Shown piece after piece: positions 22,555 through 34,698 of a stretch of DNA of 64,000 bases. Numbering within the stretch: position 1 is the first letter of the stretch; every line of letters starts with the position of its first letter. The stretch lies in assembly GCA_945883235.1 (NCBI GenBank), contig CAMCXF010000002.1, positions 95,982-159,981 on the forward strand, read 5' to 3'. The notes under the pieces were generated by a model, which was not told the DNA's origin, did not search any database, and worked only from the letters and a program-made list of their open reading frames with translations. The position numbers and the translations under genes are program-made. The DNA is from Phenylobacterium deserti. GTDB lineage: Bacteria; Pseudomonadota; Alphaproteobacteria; Caulobacterales; Caulobacteraceae.

Positions 22555-22791
22555 ATGATCCACGAATCAAAAATACTCGAACACATGGAAGTCATAGGTT
22601 CTGATGGCGGACATGTCGGCAAAGTTGACCGCGTGATTGCCGGCGATATCGAACTGGCCAAGTTCGATTTCGGAGCAGGCTTGAAGCACCACCTCATCCC
22701 GATGATTTGGGCGAGCGAAATCCTGGACAACAAGATTTGTCTGAGCCTGACCAAGGATGCCGCAAAGGCCGCCTGGCACGAAAAGGTCTAA
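22555..22791 (+). CDS. DUF2171-family protein
   Basis: A 78-residue protein: EHMEVIGSDGGHVGKVDRVIAGDIELAKFD and then HHLIPMIWASEILDNKICLS, the PRC-barrel-like DUF2171 pattern. The start at 22555 has AGGAG six bases upstream; the longer open frame upstream is antisense to the DUF1801 gene. Function unknown; relatives are often stress-induced. Confidence 0.85.
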   Translation: MIHESKILEHMEVIGSDGGHVGKVDRVIAGDIELAKFDFGAGLKHHLIPMIWASEILDNKICLSLTKDAAKAAWHEKV

Positions 22792-22801
22792 GCCGACCTG
22801 A

Positions 22802-22826
22802 AGGGCGGCGCCTGTCGCGCCGCCCT
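22802..22826. terminator. Hairpin between convergent genes, probable bidirectional terminator
   Basis: AGGGCGGCGC and GCGCCGCCCT form a perfect 10-bp stem with a 5-base loop, between the stop codons of the DUF2171 gene and the convergent aminotransferase gene. Only short T-runs flank it, so termination may be partial. Confidence 0.6.
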
Positions 22827-22832
22827 GGTTCG

Positions 22833-24884
<2,052 letters not shown>

Positions 24885-24945
24885 GCCGAAGCGCAGCATG
24901 GATATTGCCGCAAGGGTCGAAATCTACCCGTCCGACGCAACAAGC

Positions 24946-24974
24946 TTGCCCCACATCCCCCTTTTCGATACATA
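24946..24974 (+). promoter_or_regulatory. Candidate promoter for the leuA leader
   Basis: TTGCCC (24946-24951) and TACATA (24969-24974) are separated by 17 bases. Transcription would begin at about 24980-24982, at or next to the leader ATG, consistent with a leaderless leader peptide. The match to consensus is moderate. Confidence 0.35.
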
Positions 24975-24981
24975 GCTACCC

Positions 24982-25050
24982 ATGCGCACGCGGCTCCACA
25001 GCCTGCTTCTTCTCTCGCTGGGGCTTAGCCGCCCCTGGGCGCCTCTCTAG
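24982..25050 (+). CDS. leuL: leuA leader peptide (leucine-rich attenuation peptide)
   Basis: A 22-residue ORF, MRTRLHSLLLLSLGLSRPWA and two more residues (PL), with 8 leucines including a run of four. It ends with TAG 85 bases before the leuA ATG. Such leucine-codon runs ahead of leuA act as sensors of charged tRNA-Leu: ribosomes stall on them when leucine is short. It has no Shine-Dalgarno, and the candidate promoter would place the transcript start at the ATG. The peptide itself probably has no function beyond being translated. Confidence 0.8.
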   Translation: MRTRLHSLLLLSLGLSRPWAPL

Positions 25051-25101
25051 GCACGCGCATGTTCGCGGCCGGGCGAGCCAGGGGTTCGAAGACCTCCGCC
25101 C
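25020..25101 (+). promoter_or_regulatory. leuA attenuator with alternative hairpins
   Basis: Four segments pair in mutually exclusive ways. Segments 1:2 are GGGGC (25020-25024) with GCCCC (25031-25035). Segments 2:3 are CCCCTGG (25032-25038) with CCAGGGG (25078-25084). Segments 3:4 are GGGCG (25071-25075) plus GGGG (25081-25084) with CCTC (25093-25096) and CGCCC (25097-25101). A ribosome stalled on the leucine codons (25003-25026) would cover segment 1 and free 2 to pair with 3. A ribosome reaching the stop at 25050 would cover segment 2 and allow 3:4. Segment 4 has no U-run after it, so the final step may not be classical intrinsic termination. Confidence 0.6.
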
Positions 25102-25134
25102 CATGAACAACACCGCGAAGAGATTTCAAGTCCC

Positions 25135-26712
25135 ATGACCGACCCTGTATCTGATGCCGCCCCGGCACCGTCCGACCGCGTCATTGTCTTTGACACCACC
25201 ATGCGCGACGGCGAGCAGTCGCCTGGTGCCTCAATGAGCCACGACGAAAAGCTCGAACTGGCCAAAATCCTTGAGGACATGAAGGTCGACGTCATCGAGG
25301 CGGGCTTCCCGATTGCCTCCAACGGCGACTTCGAGGCCGTCCGCGCCATTTCCGGCATCATCACCGAGAGCGTGGTTTGCGGCCTTGCCCGCGCCGGGAT
25401 GGCCGATATCGAGCGCTGCGCCGAGGCGATCAGAAAGGCCAAGCGCGGCCGTATCCATACCTTCCTGTCCACCAGCCCCAGCCACCGCGACCACATCCTG
25501 CACGCCAGCCAGGAAGACATCTTGGAGATGATCACCAAGTCGGTGACCCATGCGCGCAACCTGTGCGGCGATGTGGAATGGTCCGCCCAGGACGCCACCC
25601 GCACCGAGCCGGACTTCCTGCGCCGCTGTGTGGACGTCGCCATCAAGGCGGGGGCCGGGACCATCAACCTGCCTGACACCGTCGGCTACAGCTATCCATC
25701 CGAATATGGCGACATGTTTCGCGACATCATCGAGAACGTCGAGAATGCCGACACGGTGATCTTGTCCACCCACTGCCACAATGACCTTGGTCTGGCGGTT
25801 GCCAACAGCCTGGCCGGTGTTCAGGGCGGAGCTCGGCAGGTCGAGGTGGCCATGAACGGCATCGGCGAGCGGGCGGGCAATGCGGCGCTGGAAGAAATCG
25901 TCATGGCGCTGAAAGTTCGCGGTGACCATCTGCGCTACCACACCGGCATCGAGACCCAGCACATCACCCGGGCCAGCCGCTATGTTTCGGCGATTACCGG
26001 CTTTCCGGTTCAGTTCAACAAGGCGATCGTCGGCAAGAATGCCTTCGCCCACGAGAGCGGCATCCATCAGGACGGCATGCTCAAGGATCGGGGCACCTAC
26101 GAGATCATGCAGCCCGAGGATGTGGGGCAGGGCGGCTCCAACCTGGTGATGGGCAAGCACGCCGGTCGCGCCGGATTCCGCGAAAAGCTGCGCACCCTGG
26201 GCTACGAGCTGGGCCAGAACGCGCTGAACGAGGCCTTCCAGCGCTTCAAGGACCTGGCCGACAAAAAGAAACATGTGTTCGACGACGACATCGTGGCCCT
26301 GGTGGACGACGCCCTGGCCAGCGGTGCCGACCGCGTTCAGGTCAAGCACCTGCGCGTCATCGCCGGCACCGAGGGGCCGCAGCAGGCCTTCCTGACGGTT
26401 ACCATCGAGGGCGAGGAGAAATCCGCCAACGCCACTGGCGACGGTCCGGTGGATGCCGTGTTTAACGCCATTCACGCGGTGATCCCGCACACCGCCATCC
26501 TGCGCCTCTTCCAGGTGCACGCGGTGACCGAGGGCACAGACGCCCAGGCCCAGGTCTCGGTCCGCCTCGAGGACGATGGCCGCATCGCCACGGGGCAGGC
26601 CGCCGACACCGACACGCTGACCGCCTCGGCCAAGGCCTACATCAACGCGCTCAACAACCTCTTCGCGCGCAAGGAAAAGACCGCCCCCGGCAAGGTCGCC
26701 AGCGGGTTCTGA
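25135..26712 (+). CDS. leuA: 2-isopropylmalate synthase LeuA
   Basis: First committed enzyme of leucine synthesis, condensing acetyl-CoA with 2-oxoisovalerate. The 525 residues have the HMGL-like opening VFDTTMRDGEQSPGASM, the metal ligands in STHCHNDLGLAVANS, then AFAHESGIHQDG, a linker, and a C-terminal allosteric LeuA-dimer domain (from about residue 395, HLRVIAGTEGPQQAF) that binds leucine for feedback inhibition. The length is that of a complete type 1 enzyme. It lies behind the leader peptide and attenuator. Confidence 0.97.
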   Translation: MTDPVSDAAPAPSDRVIVFDTTMRDGEQSPGASMSHDEKLELAKILEDMKVDVIEAGFPIASNGDFEAVRAISGIITESVVCGLARAGMADIERCAEAIRKAKRGRIHTFLSTSPSHRDHILHASQEDILEMITKSVTHARNLCGDVEWSAQDATRTEPDFLRRCVDVAIKAGAGTINLPDTVGYSYPSEYGDMFRDIIENVENADTVILSTHCHNDLGLAVANSLAGVQGGARQVEVAMNGIGERAGNAALEEIVMALKVRGDHLRYHTGIETQHITRASRYVSAITGFPVQFNKAIVGKNAFAHESGIHQDGMLKDRGTYEIMQPEDVGQGGSNLVMGKHAGRAGFREKLRTLGYELGQNALNEAFQRFKDLADKKKHVFDDDIVALVDDALASGADRVQVKHLRVIAGTEGPQQAFLTVTIEGEEKSANATGDGPVDAVFNAIHAVIPHTAILRLFQVHAVTEGTDAQAQVSVRLEDDGRIATGQAADTDTLTASAKAYINALNNLFARKEKTAPGKVASGF

Positions 26713-26722
26713 ACCGCACCCG

Positions 26723-27604
26723 ATGCTCTGGATCATCCTCGCCGCCGCCGCCGCGCCCTTGCAGGTGGCGCGTAACGCCATGCAGCGCGGGCTGGTCGGT
26801 GACGCCGGTCCGTGGGGTGCCACGCTGGTGCGCTTCCTGTTCGGCTTGCCCTTCTCGAGCGCAATCTTCGGGGTGATGTCGCTCCTGACCCCTGATGCGG
26901 CGCCCGACCCCTCGGCGCGGTTCTGGATTGCCGTCGTGCTGGGTGCGATCAGTCAGGTTGCGGCGACCGGTGCACTGCTGATGGCCATGCGCAGCTCCGG
27001 TTTTGCGGTGGCGATCATGCTGCAGCAGTCTTCCCTGCCGATCGCCGCCGTACTGGGATGGGTTGTGCTCGGCGATGCGCTGGGTGCACCGGCCTGGTCT
27101 GGCGTCGCGATAGGGACCCTCGGATTGCTCGTGCTGTCGTGGCCGAGACAGGGGCAGGCCAGGGCGGATCTGCCCGGCGGTTTGATGGGGCTGGCTGCCG
27201 GGGCCAGTTTTGGCATCGCTTTCAATGCCTACCGCCAGGCCGGCCAGGCGTTTGACGCCGGCCACCCGCTCTATTCGGCCTCGGCCGCGCTGGTGGCGGC
27301 CCAGGTCATGCAGTCGGTGGTGCTGACATTGATCCTCGCCGTGACCAGCCCCGGGGCGTTGAAAGCTGTGGCCGGTTCCTGGCGCACGTCATTGGCGGCG
27401 GGGTTCTTCGGGTCCGCTGCGTCGGCTTGCTGGTTCGGGGCCCTGGCTCTGGCACCCGCCGCCCCGGTTCGGGCCGTCGGCTTGATCGAGGGACCGATCG
27501 CCGCCGCCGTAGGTCGCCGTCTGTTCAAGGAACACCTGAGCCCACGCCAGTGGATCGGCGGCGGCCTGACGGCGTTGGGGGTTCTTTTGACGGTTCTGGG
27601 TTAG
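26723..27604 (+). CDS. DMT-superfamily (EamA) transporter
   Basis: A 293-residue inner-membrane protein with about ten hydrophobic segments arranged as two EamA repeats; the second begins near residue 150 (GGLMGLAAGASFGIAFNAYRQAG) and ends with the repeat-typical ALAPAAPVRAVGLIEGPIAA. Such proteins export metabolites or amino acids. It starts 11 bases after leuA, so it may be cotranscribed and could export an amino-acid pathway product; the substrate is unknown. Confidence 0.85.
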   Translation: MLWIILAAAAAPLQVARNAMQRGLVGDAGPWGATLVRFLFGLPFSSAIFGVMSLLTPDAAPDPSARFWIAVVLGAISQVAATGALLMAMRSSGFAVAIMLQQSSLPIAAVLGWVVLGDALGAPAWSGVAIGTLGLLVLSWPRQGQARADLPGGLMGLAAGASFGIAFNAYRQAGQAFDAGHPLYSASAALVAAQVMQSVVLTLILAVTSPGALKAVAGSWRTSLAAGFFGSAASACWFGALALAPAAPVRAVGLIEGPIAAAVGRRLFKEHLSPRQWIGGGLTALGVLLTVLG

Positions 27605-27700
27605 GCGCAAACGGCCTATTCCGCGGCAAGGGTTCACCTGACCCTGCAGCCGATCTACATATCGGGTCCCGACCAAAGCCAGATTGCGCAAGGAACTCCG

Positions 27701-28495
27701 TTGTTGCTGGTTCGCCGTTCCTTGCTGATCGTCGCCCTGGGCAGCCTGACCCTGGCTTTCAGCGCGACGTCGACAGCAGGGCAGGCACGCGCGCCGACCA
27801 TTGCGGCGGCCTCGGATCTCTCTGCGGCGTTGCCAGAGGTCGCCGCCGCCTTTCAGGCCAGCACCGGCCAGCAGGTCAGGCTGACCTTCGGGTCCTCTGG
27901 AAATTTCACGCAACAGATCCTGAACGGCGCGCCGTACGAGGTCTTCCTGTCCGCTGACGAATCCTATGTGGAGACCTTGCGCAAGGCCGGACGCACCGAG
28001 GGCTCAGGCGCCCTGTATGGGACCGGCCGGATCGGGATATTCACGCCGACCGGCTCGCCGGTGAGCGCTGATGCTGCGTTGGCGGGTCTGGCGACTGCGC
28101 TTCGGGCCGGTCAGGTGTCCAAAGTCGCCATCGCCAATCCTGACCACGCCCCCTATGGCCGTGCGGCCCGGCAGGCCTTGCAGAAGTCGGGGCTGTGGGA
28201 CGCGCTGCAAGGCAAGCTGATCCTCGGCGAAAACGTATCCCAGGCCACGCAGTTCGCGATCAACGGCGGCGCCCAGGCTGGGATCATTCCGTTGTCCCTG
28301 GCCCTGACCGCACCCGTAAAGGCCGCCGGCGTCTTCGTCCTGATCCCGGCGGATCGGCATGCCCCGCTGCGCCAGCGCGGCGTGTTGATCCGTGGTGCAG
28401 GAACCACCGCGAAGGCCTTTTACGCCTTTCTGCAGGGTCGCGAGGCGCGCGCGATCCTGATCCGGCATGGTTTCACCGTGCCGCCGGTCCGGTAA
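27701..28495 (+). CDS. modA: Molybdate ABC transporter, substrate-binding protein ModA
   Basis: A 264-residue periplasmic binding protein with an N-terminal signal peptide (RRSLLIVALGSLTLAFSATS). Family landmarks are IAAASDLSAALPEVAAAF, then RLTFGSSGNFTQQILNGAPYEVFLSAD and later IANPDHAPYGRAARQAL. The start is TTG at 27701 with AAGGA six bases upstream. It binds molybdate or tungstate for delivery to ModBC, and the order modA-modB-modC is complete. Confidence 0.94.
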   Translation: MLLVRRSLLIVALGSLTLAFSATSTAGQARAPTIAAASDLSAALPEVAAAFQASTGQQVRLTFGSSGNFTQQILNGAPYEVFLSADESYVETLRKAGRTEGSGALYGTGRIGIFTPTGSPVSADAALAGLATALRAGQVSKVAIANPDHAPYGRAARQALQKSGLWDALQGKLILGENVSQATQFAINGGAQAGIIPLSLALTAPVKAAGVFVLIPADRHAPLRQRGVLIRGAGTTAKAFYAFLQGREARAILIRHGFTVPPVR

Positions 28496-28500
28496 CCGCC

Positions 28501-29169
28501 TTGGATTGGGAAGCCTTCAAACTCTCGTTGCTGCTGGCGGCCTGCACCGCCGGCCTGTTGATGCCGATGGGATTGATCCTCGCGCGATGGCTGGCCTTTC
28601 ACAGGTTCCCGGGACGCGGTGTGCTTGAGGCCCTTGTCATGGCACCGCTGGTGCTGCCGCCGACTGTGCTGGGGTTCTACTTGTTGAGTGCGATGGGCGG
28701 GAATTCGTCGCTGGGGAAGCTCTGGATCGCGATCTTCGGCCATCCGCTGGCGTTCAGCTTCGAGGGCCTGGTGGTGGCCTCCTTGATCTTCAATCTGCCG
28801 TTCGCCGTGCAACCCATGCAGCGAGCCTTCGAGGCTCTGCCACCGGATGTCCGGGAAGCCGCTTGGGTCAGCGGCCTCTCGCCCTGGCGCACCTTCTGGC
28901 GCATCGAGGCACCGCTGGCCTGGCCCGGCCTGCTGTCGGCGCTGGCACTCACCTTCACCCACACTATGGGCGAATTTGGCGTCGTGCTGATGGTGGGCGG
29001 CTCGATTCCCGGCGAGACGCGGACGCTGGCCCTGGCAATCTATGACCGCGTCCAGGCTTTTGACACTGACGGTGCCCAGCTTATGAGCGCGATCTTGCTG
29101 GTCTTCTCGGTCGGCGCGATCCTCATTGCCAATGGCCTGACCGCACGTGTTGGGCGCAGTCATGGCTGA
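28501..29169 (+). CDS. modB: Molybdate ABC transporter permease ModB
   Basis: A 222-residue inner-membrane permease. I start it at TTG 28501, five bases after modA, because DWEAFKLSLLLAACTAGLL is the usual ModB N-terminus; the much longer open frame upstream is the modA antisense-frame shadow. The coupling loop is EAAWVSGLSPWRTFWRIEAPLAWPG, with MGEFGVVLMVGGSIPGET following. It contains five hydrophobic segments. Confidence 0.92.
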   Translation: MDWEAFKLSLLLAACTAGLLMPMGLILARWLAFHRFPGRGVLEALVMAPLVLPPTVLGFYLLSAMGGNSSLGKLWIAIFGHPLAFSFEGLVVASLIFNLPFAVQPMQRAFEALPPDVREAAWVSGLSPWRTFWRIEAPLAWPGLLSALALTFTHTMGEFGVVLMVGGSIPGETRTLALAIYDRVQAFDTDGAQLMSAILLVFSVGAILIANGLTARVGRSHG

Positions 29170-29881
29170 GCCGGGTCTCTCCGTATCGCTACATCAGTCC
29201 GGCCCTATCCCGCTGGACGTGGCGTTTAGCTGTGCGCCTGGCGAGGTGCTGGGGCTTGTCGGCCCGTCGGGAGCTGGCAAGACCACGGTGCTTCGCGCCA
29301 TCGCCGGGCTCTGCCGCACCCGCGCCGGACGTGTCTGCGTCGACGGTGCCGTCTGGTTTGACAGCGAGACCAAGGTGTTTCTGCCACCGCACAACCGCCG
29401 CGTTGGGCTGGTGTTTCAGGAGCACGCGCTGTTTCCGCATCTGTCTGCAGCCGACAACGTCGCCGGGGCGCTGACCCATCACCCGCGCGCCGAGCGCCGC
29501 AGTCTGGCCATGGCGCTTTTATCGCGGGTCCATCTCGACGGTCTAGAATCGCGCAAACCCGCCGAACTGTCCGGCGGCCAGAGGCAGCGCGTGGCCATTG
29601 CCCGTGCCCTGGCCCGGGACCCGCAGGTGCTGTTGCTGGACGAACCGTTCTCTGCCGTCGACCGGCGGACCCGGGTTCACCTGCAGGCCGAAATCGTCGC
29701 CCTTCGCAGGGATCTCGCGATCCCGATGCTTCTGGTCACCCATGACGTTGACGAGGTTGCCAGGCTCGCGGATCGGTTGTGTATTCTGGATCAAGGGCGA
29801 GTTTGCCTCATCGGTCGACCCGACGAGGTCCTCGCTGAACCGGCTATCAGAGCGCTACTCTTGGGAGACGAAGTCCCTTGA
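29162..29881 (+). CDS. modC: Molybdate ABC transporter ATPase ModC (short form)
   Basis: A 239-residue ATPase with Walker [11 protein letters not shown]-loop [11 protein letters not shown], signature LSGGQRQR, Walker [13 protein letters not shown] and the switch His in [14 protein letters not shown]. Its ATG overlaps the modB stop by 8 bases. It ends about 15 residues after the nucleotide-binding domain, so the C-terminal TOBE/Mop domain of standard ModC (about 350 residues) is missing; the C-terminus after [14 protein letters not shown] is natural, with no sign of a frameshift. Confidence 0.92.
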   Translation: MAEPGLSVSLHQSGPIPLDVAFSCAPGEVLGLVGPSGAGKTTVLRAIAGLCRTRAGRVCVDGAVWFDSETKVFLPPHNRRVGLVFQEHALFPHLSAADNVAGALTHHPRAERRSLAMALLSRVHLDGLESRKPAELSGGQRQRVAIARALARDPQVLLLDEPFSAVDRRTRVHLQAEIVALRRDLAIPMLLVTHDVDEVARLADRLCILDQGRVCLIGRPDEVLAEPAIRALLLGDEVP

Positions 29882-30066
29882 GGCCCATCCGAGCAGAGCA
29901 CCGCGTACTGCCGCAGAAGTCTCGCAAACAAGACTCGCGTCGCAGGCGAATTCACCTGTCGCTCTTTTGGCCTTGAAATGACCAATGTGTCAGGGCAGAG
30001 GGTCCTCAAAGCCCGACAGACAATCTTAACCGACTCGACACACTGTCCTGTCTCAGGTCTGTCTGA

Positions 30067-31164
<1,098 letters not shown>

Positions 31165-31196
31165 GATTTACCCGGAAGGGTGGGGGCGAGGCCTGA

Positions 31197-32207
31197 ATGT
31201 CCTATCGGGACAACCCGCTCGGCGAACTGAGAGTCCCCCTGACCTGGACGGCGGGGATTGTGTTCATCGTCGTGCTGATTACCTCCGTGGCGGTATTGCT
31301 GTCTGACCGCCGCGAGGTTTTCGACACCGACGACTATGGCCGCCCACGTACCCTGTCTGACAAGGTCATGGCCCCGGTGGGCGACGCGCTCTCCACGCCA
31401 GGTCGGCTGACCGGTCAGAGCGTCGACGGCGTCAGGGGCTACTTCTTCGCAGTCTCCGAAAATCGCCGTTTGAGGGCCGACCTCAAGGAGATGCAGCAAT
31501 GGCGCGACGTCGCGATTGCGCTGCGCGACACCAATGAGCGGTATCGCGCGGCTTTGGGCCTGAAGACCGACCCGCCGATCCCGATGGCCTCGGCGCGTAT
31601 CGTCACGGATTCTCGGGGCCCCTTCGCCAATTCGCGGCTGGCCAACGCTGGAAGCGAAGCCGGGATCAAACCGGGCAACCCCGTGATGAGCGAGAATGGC
31701 CTCGTCGGCCGAGTTGTGGGTGTGACCGAGGGTGTCAGCCGCGTCCTGCTGCTCACGGATGTCGCGTCGCGAACCCCGGTGATGATCGACCGCACGAACT
31801 CGCGCGCAATCCTGACCGGTGACGGCGGTCCCAATCCCAAGCTGGAGTATCTGCGCGGCCAGGATCCGGTGCGCAACGGTGACCGGGTGCTGACCTCGGG
31901 CGACGGCGGCGTATTCCCGCGCGGATTGCCGGTCGGTATCGCTGTAAAGGGTTTGGACAATCGCTGGCGGGTCGTGCTGGCATCCGACAAGGCTGCCGTG
32001 GATTTTGTCCGCATCCTGCTGTTCCAGGATTTCACCCAGGTCGCAAATCGCGCTGGCCTGGAAAAAATCGAGGTGCCTCTGCCCACGCCTGGTGCGTCGA
32101 CGCTCCCGCCTCTGGCTCCCGTGGCCCCACCCCCGGCTGCGGCGTCGGCAACGACTGCGGTAAAACCGTCGCGTCCCGCTCAAACAGGCGCACCTCGTGA
32201 GCAATAG
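31197..32207 (+). CDS. mreC: Rod-shape determining protein MreC
   Basis: A 336-residue bitopic protein of the elongasome. One membrane segment (GIVFIVVLITSVAVLLS) is followed by a coiled coil (ENRRLRADLKEMQQW) and the beta-rich periplasmic domain (VGRVVGVTEGVSRVLLLTD, then RGQDPVRNGDRVLTSGDGGVFPRGLPVG). The C-terminus is a Pro/Ala-rich tail. Its end overlaps the mreD start by 11 bases. Confidence 0.95.
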   Translation: MSYRDNPLGELRVPLTWTAGIVFIVVLITSVAVLLSDRREVFDTDDYGRPRTLSDKVMAPVGDALSTPGRLTGQSVDGVRGYFFAVSENRRLRADLKEMQQWRDVAIALRDTNERYRAALGLKTDPPIPMASARIVTDSRGPFANSRLANAGSEAGIKPGNPVMSENGLVGRVVGVTEGVSRVLLLTDVASRTPVMIDRTNSRAILTGDGGPNPKLEYLRGQDPVRNGDRVLTSGDGGVFPRGLPVGIAVKGLDNRWRVVLASDKAAVDFVRILLFQDFTQVANRAGLEKIEVPLPTPGASTLPPLAPVAPPPAAASATTAVKPSRPAQTGAPREQ

Positions 32208-32712
32208 TGGCGCACAGCCGCTCTCCCCCTGGCGCTGGCTGGGAGTTCCCCTGGTTCAAGTGGTGGTGGCAACGTTTGTGTTCGCACTGCCTTTGCGCTT
32301 CTGGGGCTTTAGTTTGCCGGAGCCCCTGTTTGCGCTGCCGGTGGTCTTTGCCTGGGCCGTGATCCGGCCCTCGATGCTGGCCCCGGTCGGAGTGATGATC
32401 ATAGGCGTCTATCTGGACCTGCTCTGGGGTAGTCCCCTGGGGCTCTGGGCGGTCTGTCTTCTGCTGCCCTATGGTCTGGTGCTCGGGGGCCGCGCGATGC
32501 TGGCCGGGCAGGGGCGGTTGATCATGTGGGCGTGGTTTTGTGCCGCGACGGCACTGGCGCTGGGGGCAGGATATCTTTTCACAATGCTTGATGCGCAGAA
32601 TGCGCCGGATCCGATCTCGGTCGGATGGCAATTCCTCGCCACAATTGTGCTCTACCCGTTCGCCGACCTCTTGATCGATCTGTTCGAAGACGCTGACGTA
32701 AGGTTCCGCTGA
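32197..32712 (+). CDS. mreD: Rod-shape determining protein MreD
   Basis: A 171-residue integral membrane protein with five or six hydrophobic segments and the MreD motif GVYLDLLWGSPLGLWAV. It starts at GTG 32197 inside the end of mreC, indicating translational coupling. It links MreC with PBP2 and RodA in the elongasome. Confidence 0.9.
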   Translation: MSNSGAQPLSPWRWLGVPLVQVVVATFVFALPLRFWGFSLPEPLFALPVVFAWAVIRPSMLAPVGVMIIGVYLDLLWGSPLGLWAVCLLLPYGLVLGGRAMLAGQGRLIMWAWFCAATALALGAGYLFTMLDAQNAPDPISVGWQFLATIVLYPFADLLIDLFEDADVRFR

Positions 32713-32718
32713 GCCCCC

Positions 32719-34698
32719 ATGACCGGTCCCGCAATCTTCTTTGAAGAGGTCAACGAGCGGCAAGGCGTTTTCCATCGCCGCGCCATTCTGCTCGGTACAT
32801 TCGCGGGCCTCGGCCTGACAGCGATGGGCGGCCGGCTGGCCTACCTCCAGCTGTTCCAGACCCAGAGGTATGAGCGACTTTCCACCTCTAACCAGTTCAA
32901 TTTCAAGCTGATGCCCGCGCCGCGCGGGGTCATCGTCGACCGCAACGGTGCCGTGCTGGCGGCGAACCGCCCAAACTTCCGGCTCCTGGTGGTGCGCGAC
33001 AAGGGCGTGGACGCCGAAGCCACCCTGAAGACCCTGGCCAACTATGTACCCCTGGACGATGTGCGTCAGCGCCGCTTGCTGAAGGATATCAACAGCGCCC
33101 CGCGCCGTGCCCCGGTCTCCGTGATGGAGGACATGAGCTGGGAGCAGTTCTCCGCAATCAGCGTGCGTGCGCCCGAGCTGGTGGGCGTGACCGCCGACAT
33201 GGGCGAGGTCCGGGTCTATCCGCACGGCGGTGCCTTCGCCCACGTGATCGGCTATGTCGCCAAGGTGAACCGGGAAGACATTTCGCTGACCGGGCCCAAC
33301 GCTGATCCCATCCTGCTGCATCCAGGCTTCCGGATGGGCAAGCAGGGGGTCGAAAAGGCGTTTGATCTGGAACTTCGTGGCCGCCCTGGTGCCCGCAAGG
33401 TCGAGGTGGACGCCAACGGTCGCGAAGTCCGCCATCACGATGAGGGTGACATCACGCCAGAGCCCGGTGCCGAGATCCAGCTGACCCTCGACGTCGACGT
33501 CCAGAACCGGGCGCTTGAGGTGTTCGGCGAGGAGAGCGGCGGTGCCGTGGTGATGGATTGTCGCACCGGTGACATTATCTGCATGACGTCTGCACCTAGT
33601 TTCGACGCCAACCGGTTCGTGCGCGGCCTGACTTCAGCAGAGTACCGCGGCCTCGCCGGTTTCGAGCGCAAGCCGATGTTGGACAAGTGCCTGTCCGGCC
33701 TCTACCCGCCCGGCTCGACGTTCAAGACCATGACCGCCCTGGCAATCCTGGAGGCGGGTATCGATCCTGAGGCGCGGGTCAGTTGCGGCGGCGGCATGAA
33801 CTTTGGGGGCCGCTATTTCCACTGCCACAAGAAGGGCGGCCACGGGTCGCAGAACCTGCACGAGGCGATCAAGAATTCCTGCGACACCTATTTCTATTCC
33901 ATGTCGTTGCGCGTCGGGCCGGATCGTATCGCCCAGGCTGCCCGCGCGTTCGGGCTCGGCCAGATTTTCGACATCGGCATTCCGGGCCAGAAGCGCGGCA
34001 TCGTTCCGGATCGAGCCTGGAAGAAACGCTACTTTGCCAAGAACGTGGACCAGCAGCCCTGGTGGCCGGGCGAAAATCTGTCCTACGCCATCGGCCAGGG
34101 CTATCTCCAGGTGAACTGTCTGCAGCTGGCGGTGATGACCGCGCGGCTGGCCAATGGGGTCAAGGCGCTGAATCCGCGGCTGGTTCGCTCCGTGGGCGGC
34201 AAGGAACTGCCCAAAGGTTCGGAAGCGCCTGACCTGCCGTTTCTCCGGGAACATATCGACCGGGTTCGCGCTGGCATGGGCGCCGTTACCGAGGCAGGCG
34301 GCACCGCGTTTCGCGCCAGCCAGTTGGGGCTGGGCGACATTCTGATGGCCGGCAAGACCGGGACTGCCCAGGTGCGTAACTATGACAAGGGCGGGTCTCG
34401 CGGCAAAGGCGGGGTCTGGCATCTGCGCGACCATGGCCTGTTCGTTGCCTACGCCCCGGTGGATGCGCCGCGCTATGCGATGGCGGTGATTGTCCAGCAC
34501 GGGATGGGCGGCTCGACGGCCGCCGCGCCGCGTGCGCGTGAGATCATGCGGACGACATTGCTCAAGGATCCTGAACTGCGCGCGCGCATCGTGAAGCCGT
34601 TGCCCATGCCCGAAATTGTCCCGGATATCGAGCTGGACAATATCCCGAACCCCACGACCATCGAACGCATCGCGGCCGCTGCGGGAGGCCCTGCGTGA
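32719..34698 (+). CDS. mrdA: Penicillin-binding protein 2 (elongation transpeptidase)
   Basis: Class B transpeptidase that cross-links peptidoglycan during elongation. The 659 residues have a short cytoplasmic tail, one membrane segment (ILLGTFAGLGLTAMGGRLAY), a pedestal domain and the catalytic domain. Active-site motifs are SxxK with Ser333 and Lys336 (PPGSTFKTMTA), SCD in KNSCDTYFYS at the SxN position, and KTGT with Lys546 (MAGKTGTAQV). Its stop overlaps the rodA GTG. Confidence 0.96.
   Translation: MTGPAIFFEEVNERQGVFHRRAILLGTFAGLGLTAMGGRLAYLQLFQTQRYERLSTSNQFNFKLMPAPRGVIVDRNGAVLAANRPNFRLLVVRDKGVDAEATLKTLANYVPLDDVRQRRLLKDINSAPRRAPVSVMEDMSWEQFSAISVRAPELVGVTADMGEVRVYPHGGAFAHVIGYVAKVNREDISLTGPNADPILLHPGFRMGKQGVEKAFDLELRGRPGARKVEVDANGREVRHHDEGDITPEPGAEIQLTLDVDVQNRALEVFGEESGGAVVMDCRTGDIICMTSAPSFDANRFVRGLTSAEYRGLAGFERKPMLDKCLSGLYPPGSTFKTMTALAILEAGIDPEARVSCGGGMNFGGRYFHCHKKGGHGSQNLHEAIKNSCDTYFYSMSLRVGPDRIAQAARAFGLGQIFDIGIPGQKRGIVPDRAWKKRYFAKNVDQQPWWPGENLSYAIGQGYLQVNCLQLAVMTARLANGVKALNPRLVRSVGGKELPKGSEAPDLPFLREHIDRVRAGMGAVTEAGGTAFRASQLGLGDILMAGKTGTAQVRNYDKGGSRGKGGVWHLRDHGLFVAYAPVDAPRYAMAVIVQHGMGGSTAAAPRAREIMRTTLLKDPELRARIVKPLPMPEIVPDIELDNIPNPTTIERIAAAAGGPA

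Noticed and set aside
25081..25102. GGGGTTCGAA, similar to a tRNA T-arm
   Set aside because: No acceptor, anticodon or D arm around it; it is part of the leuA attenuator.
25231..26823. 530-codon open frame on the minus strand opposite leuA
   Set aside because: LeuA on the plus strand has all family motifs; the antisense frame is low-complexity and is a GC-rich coding shadow.
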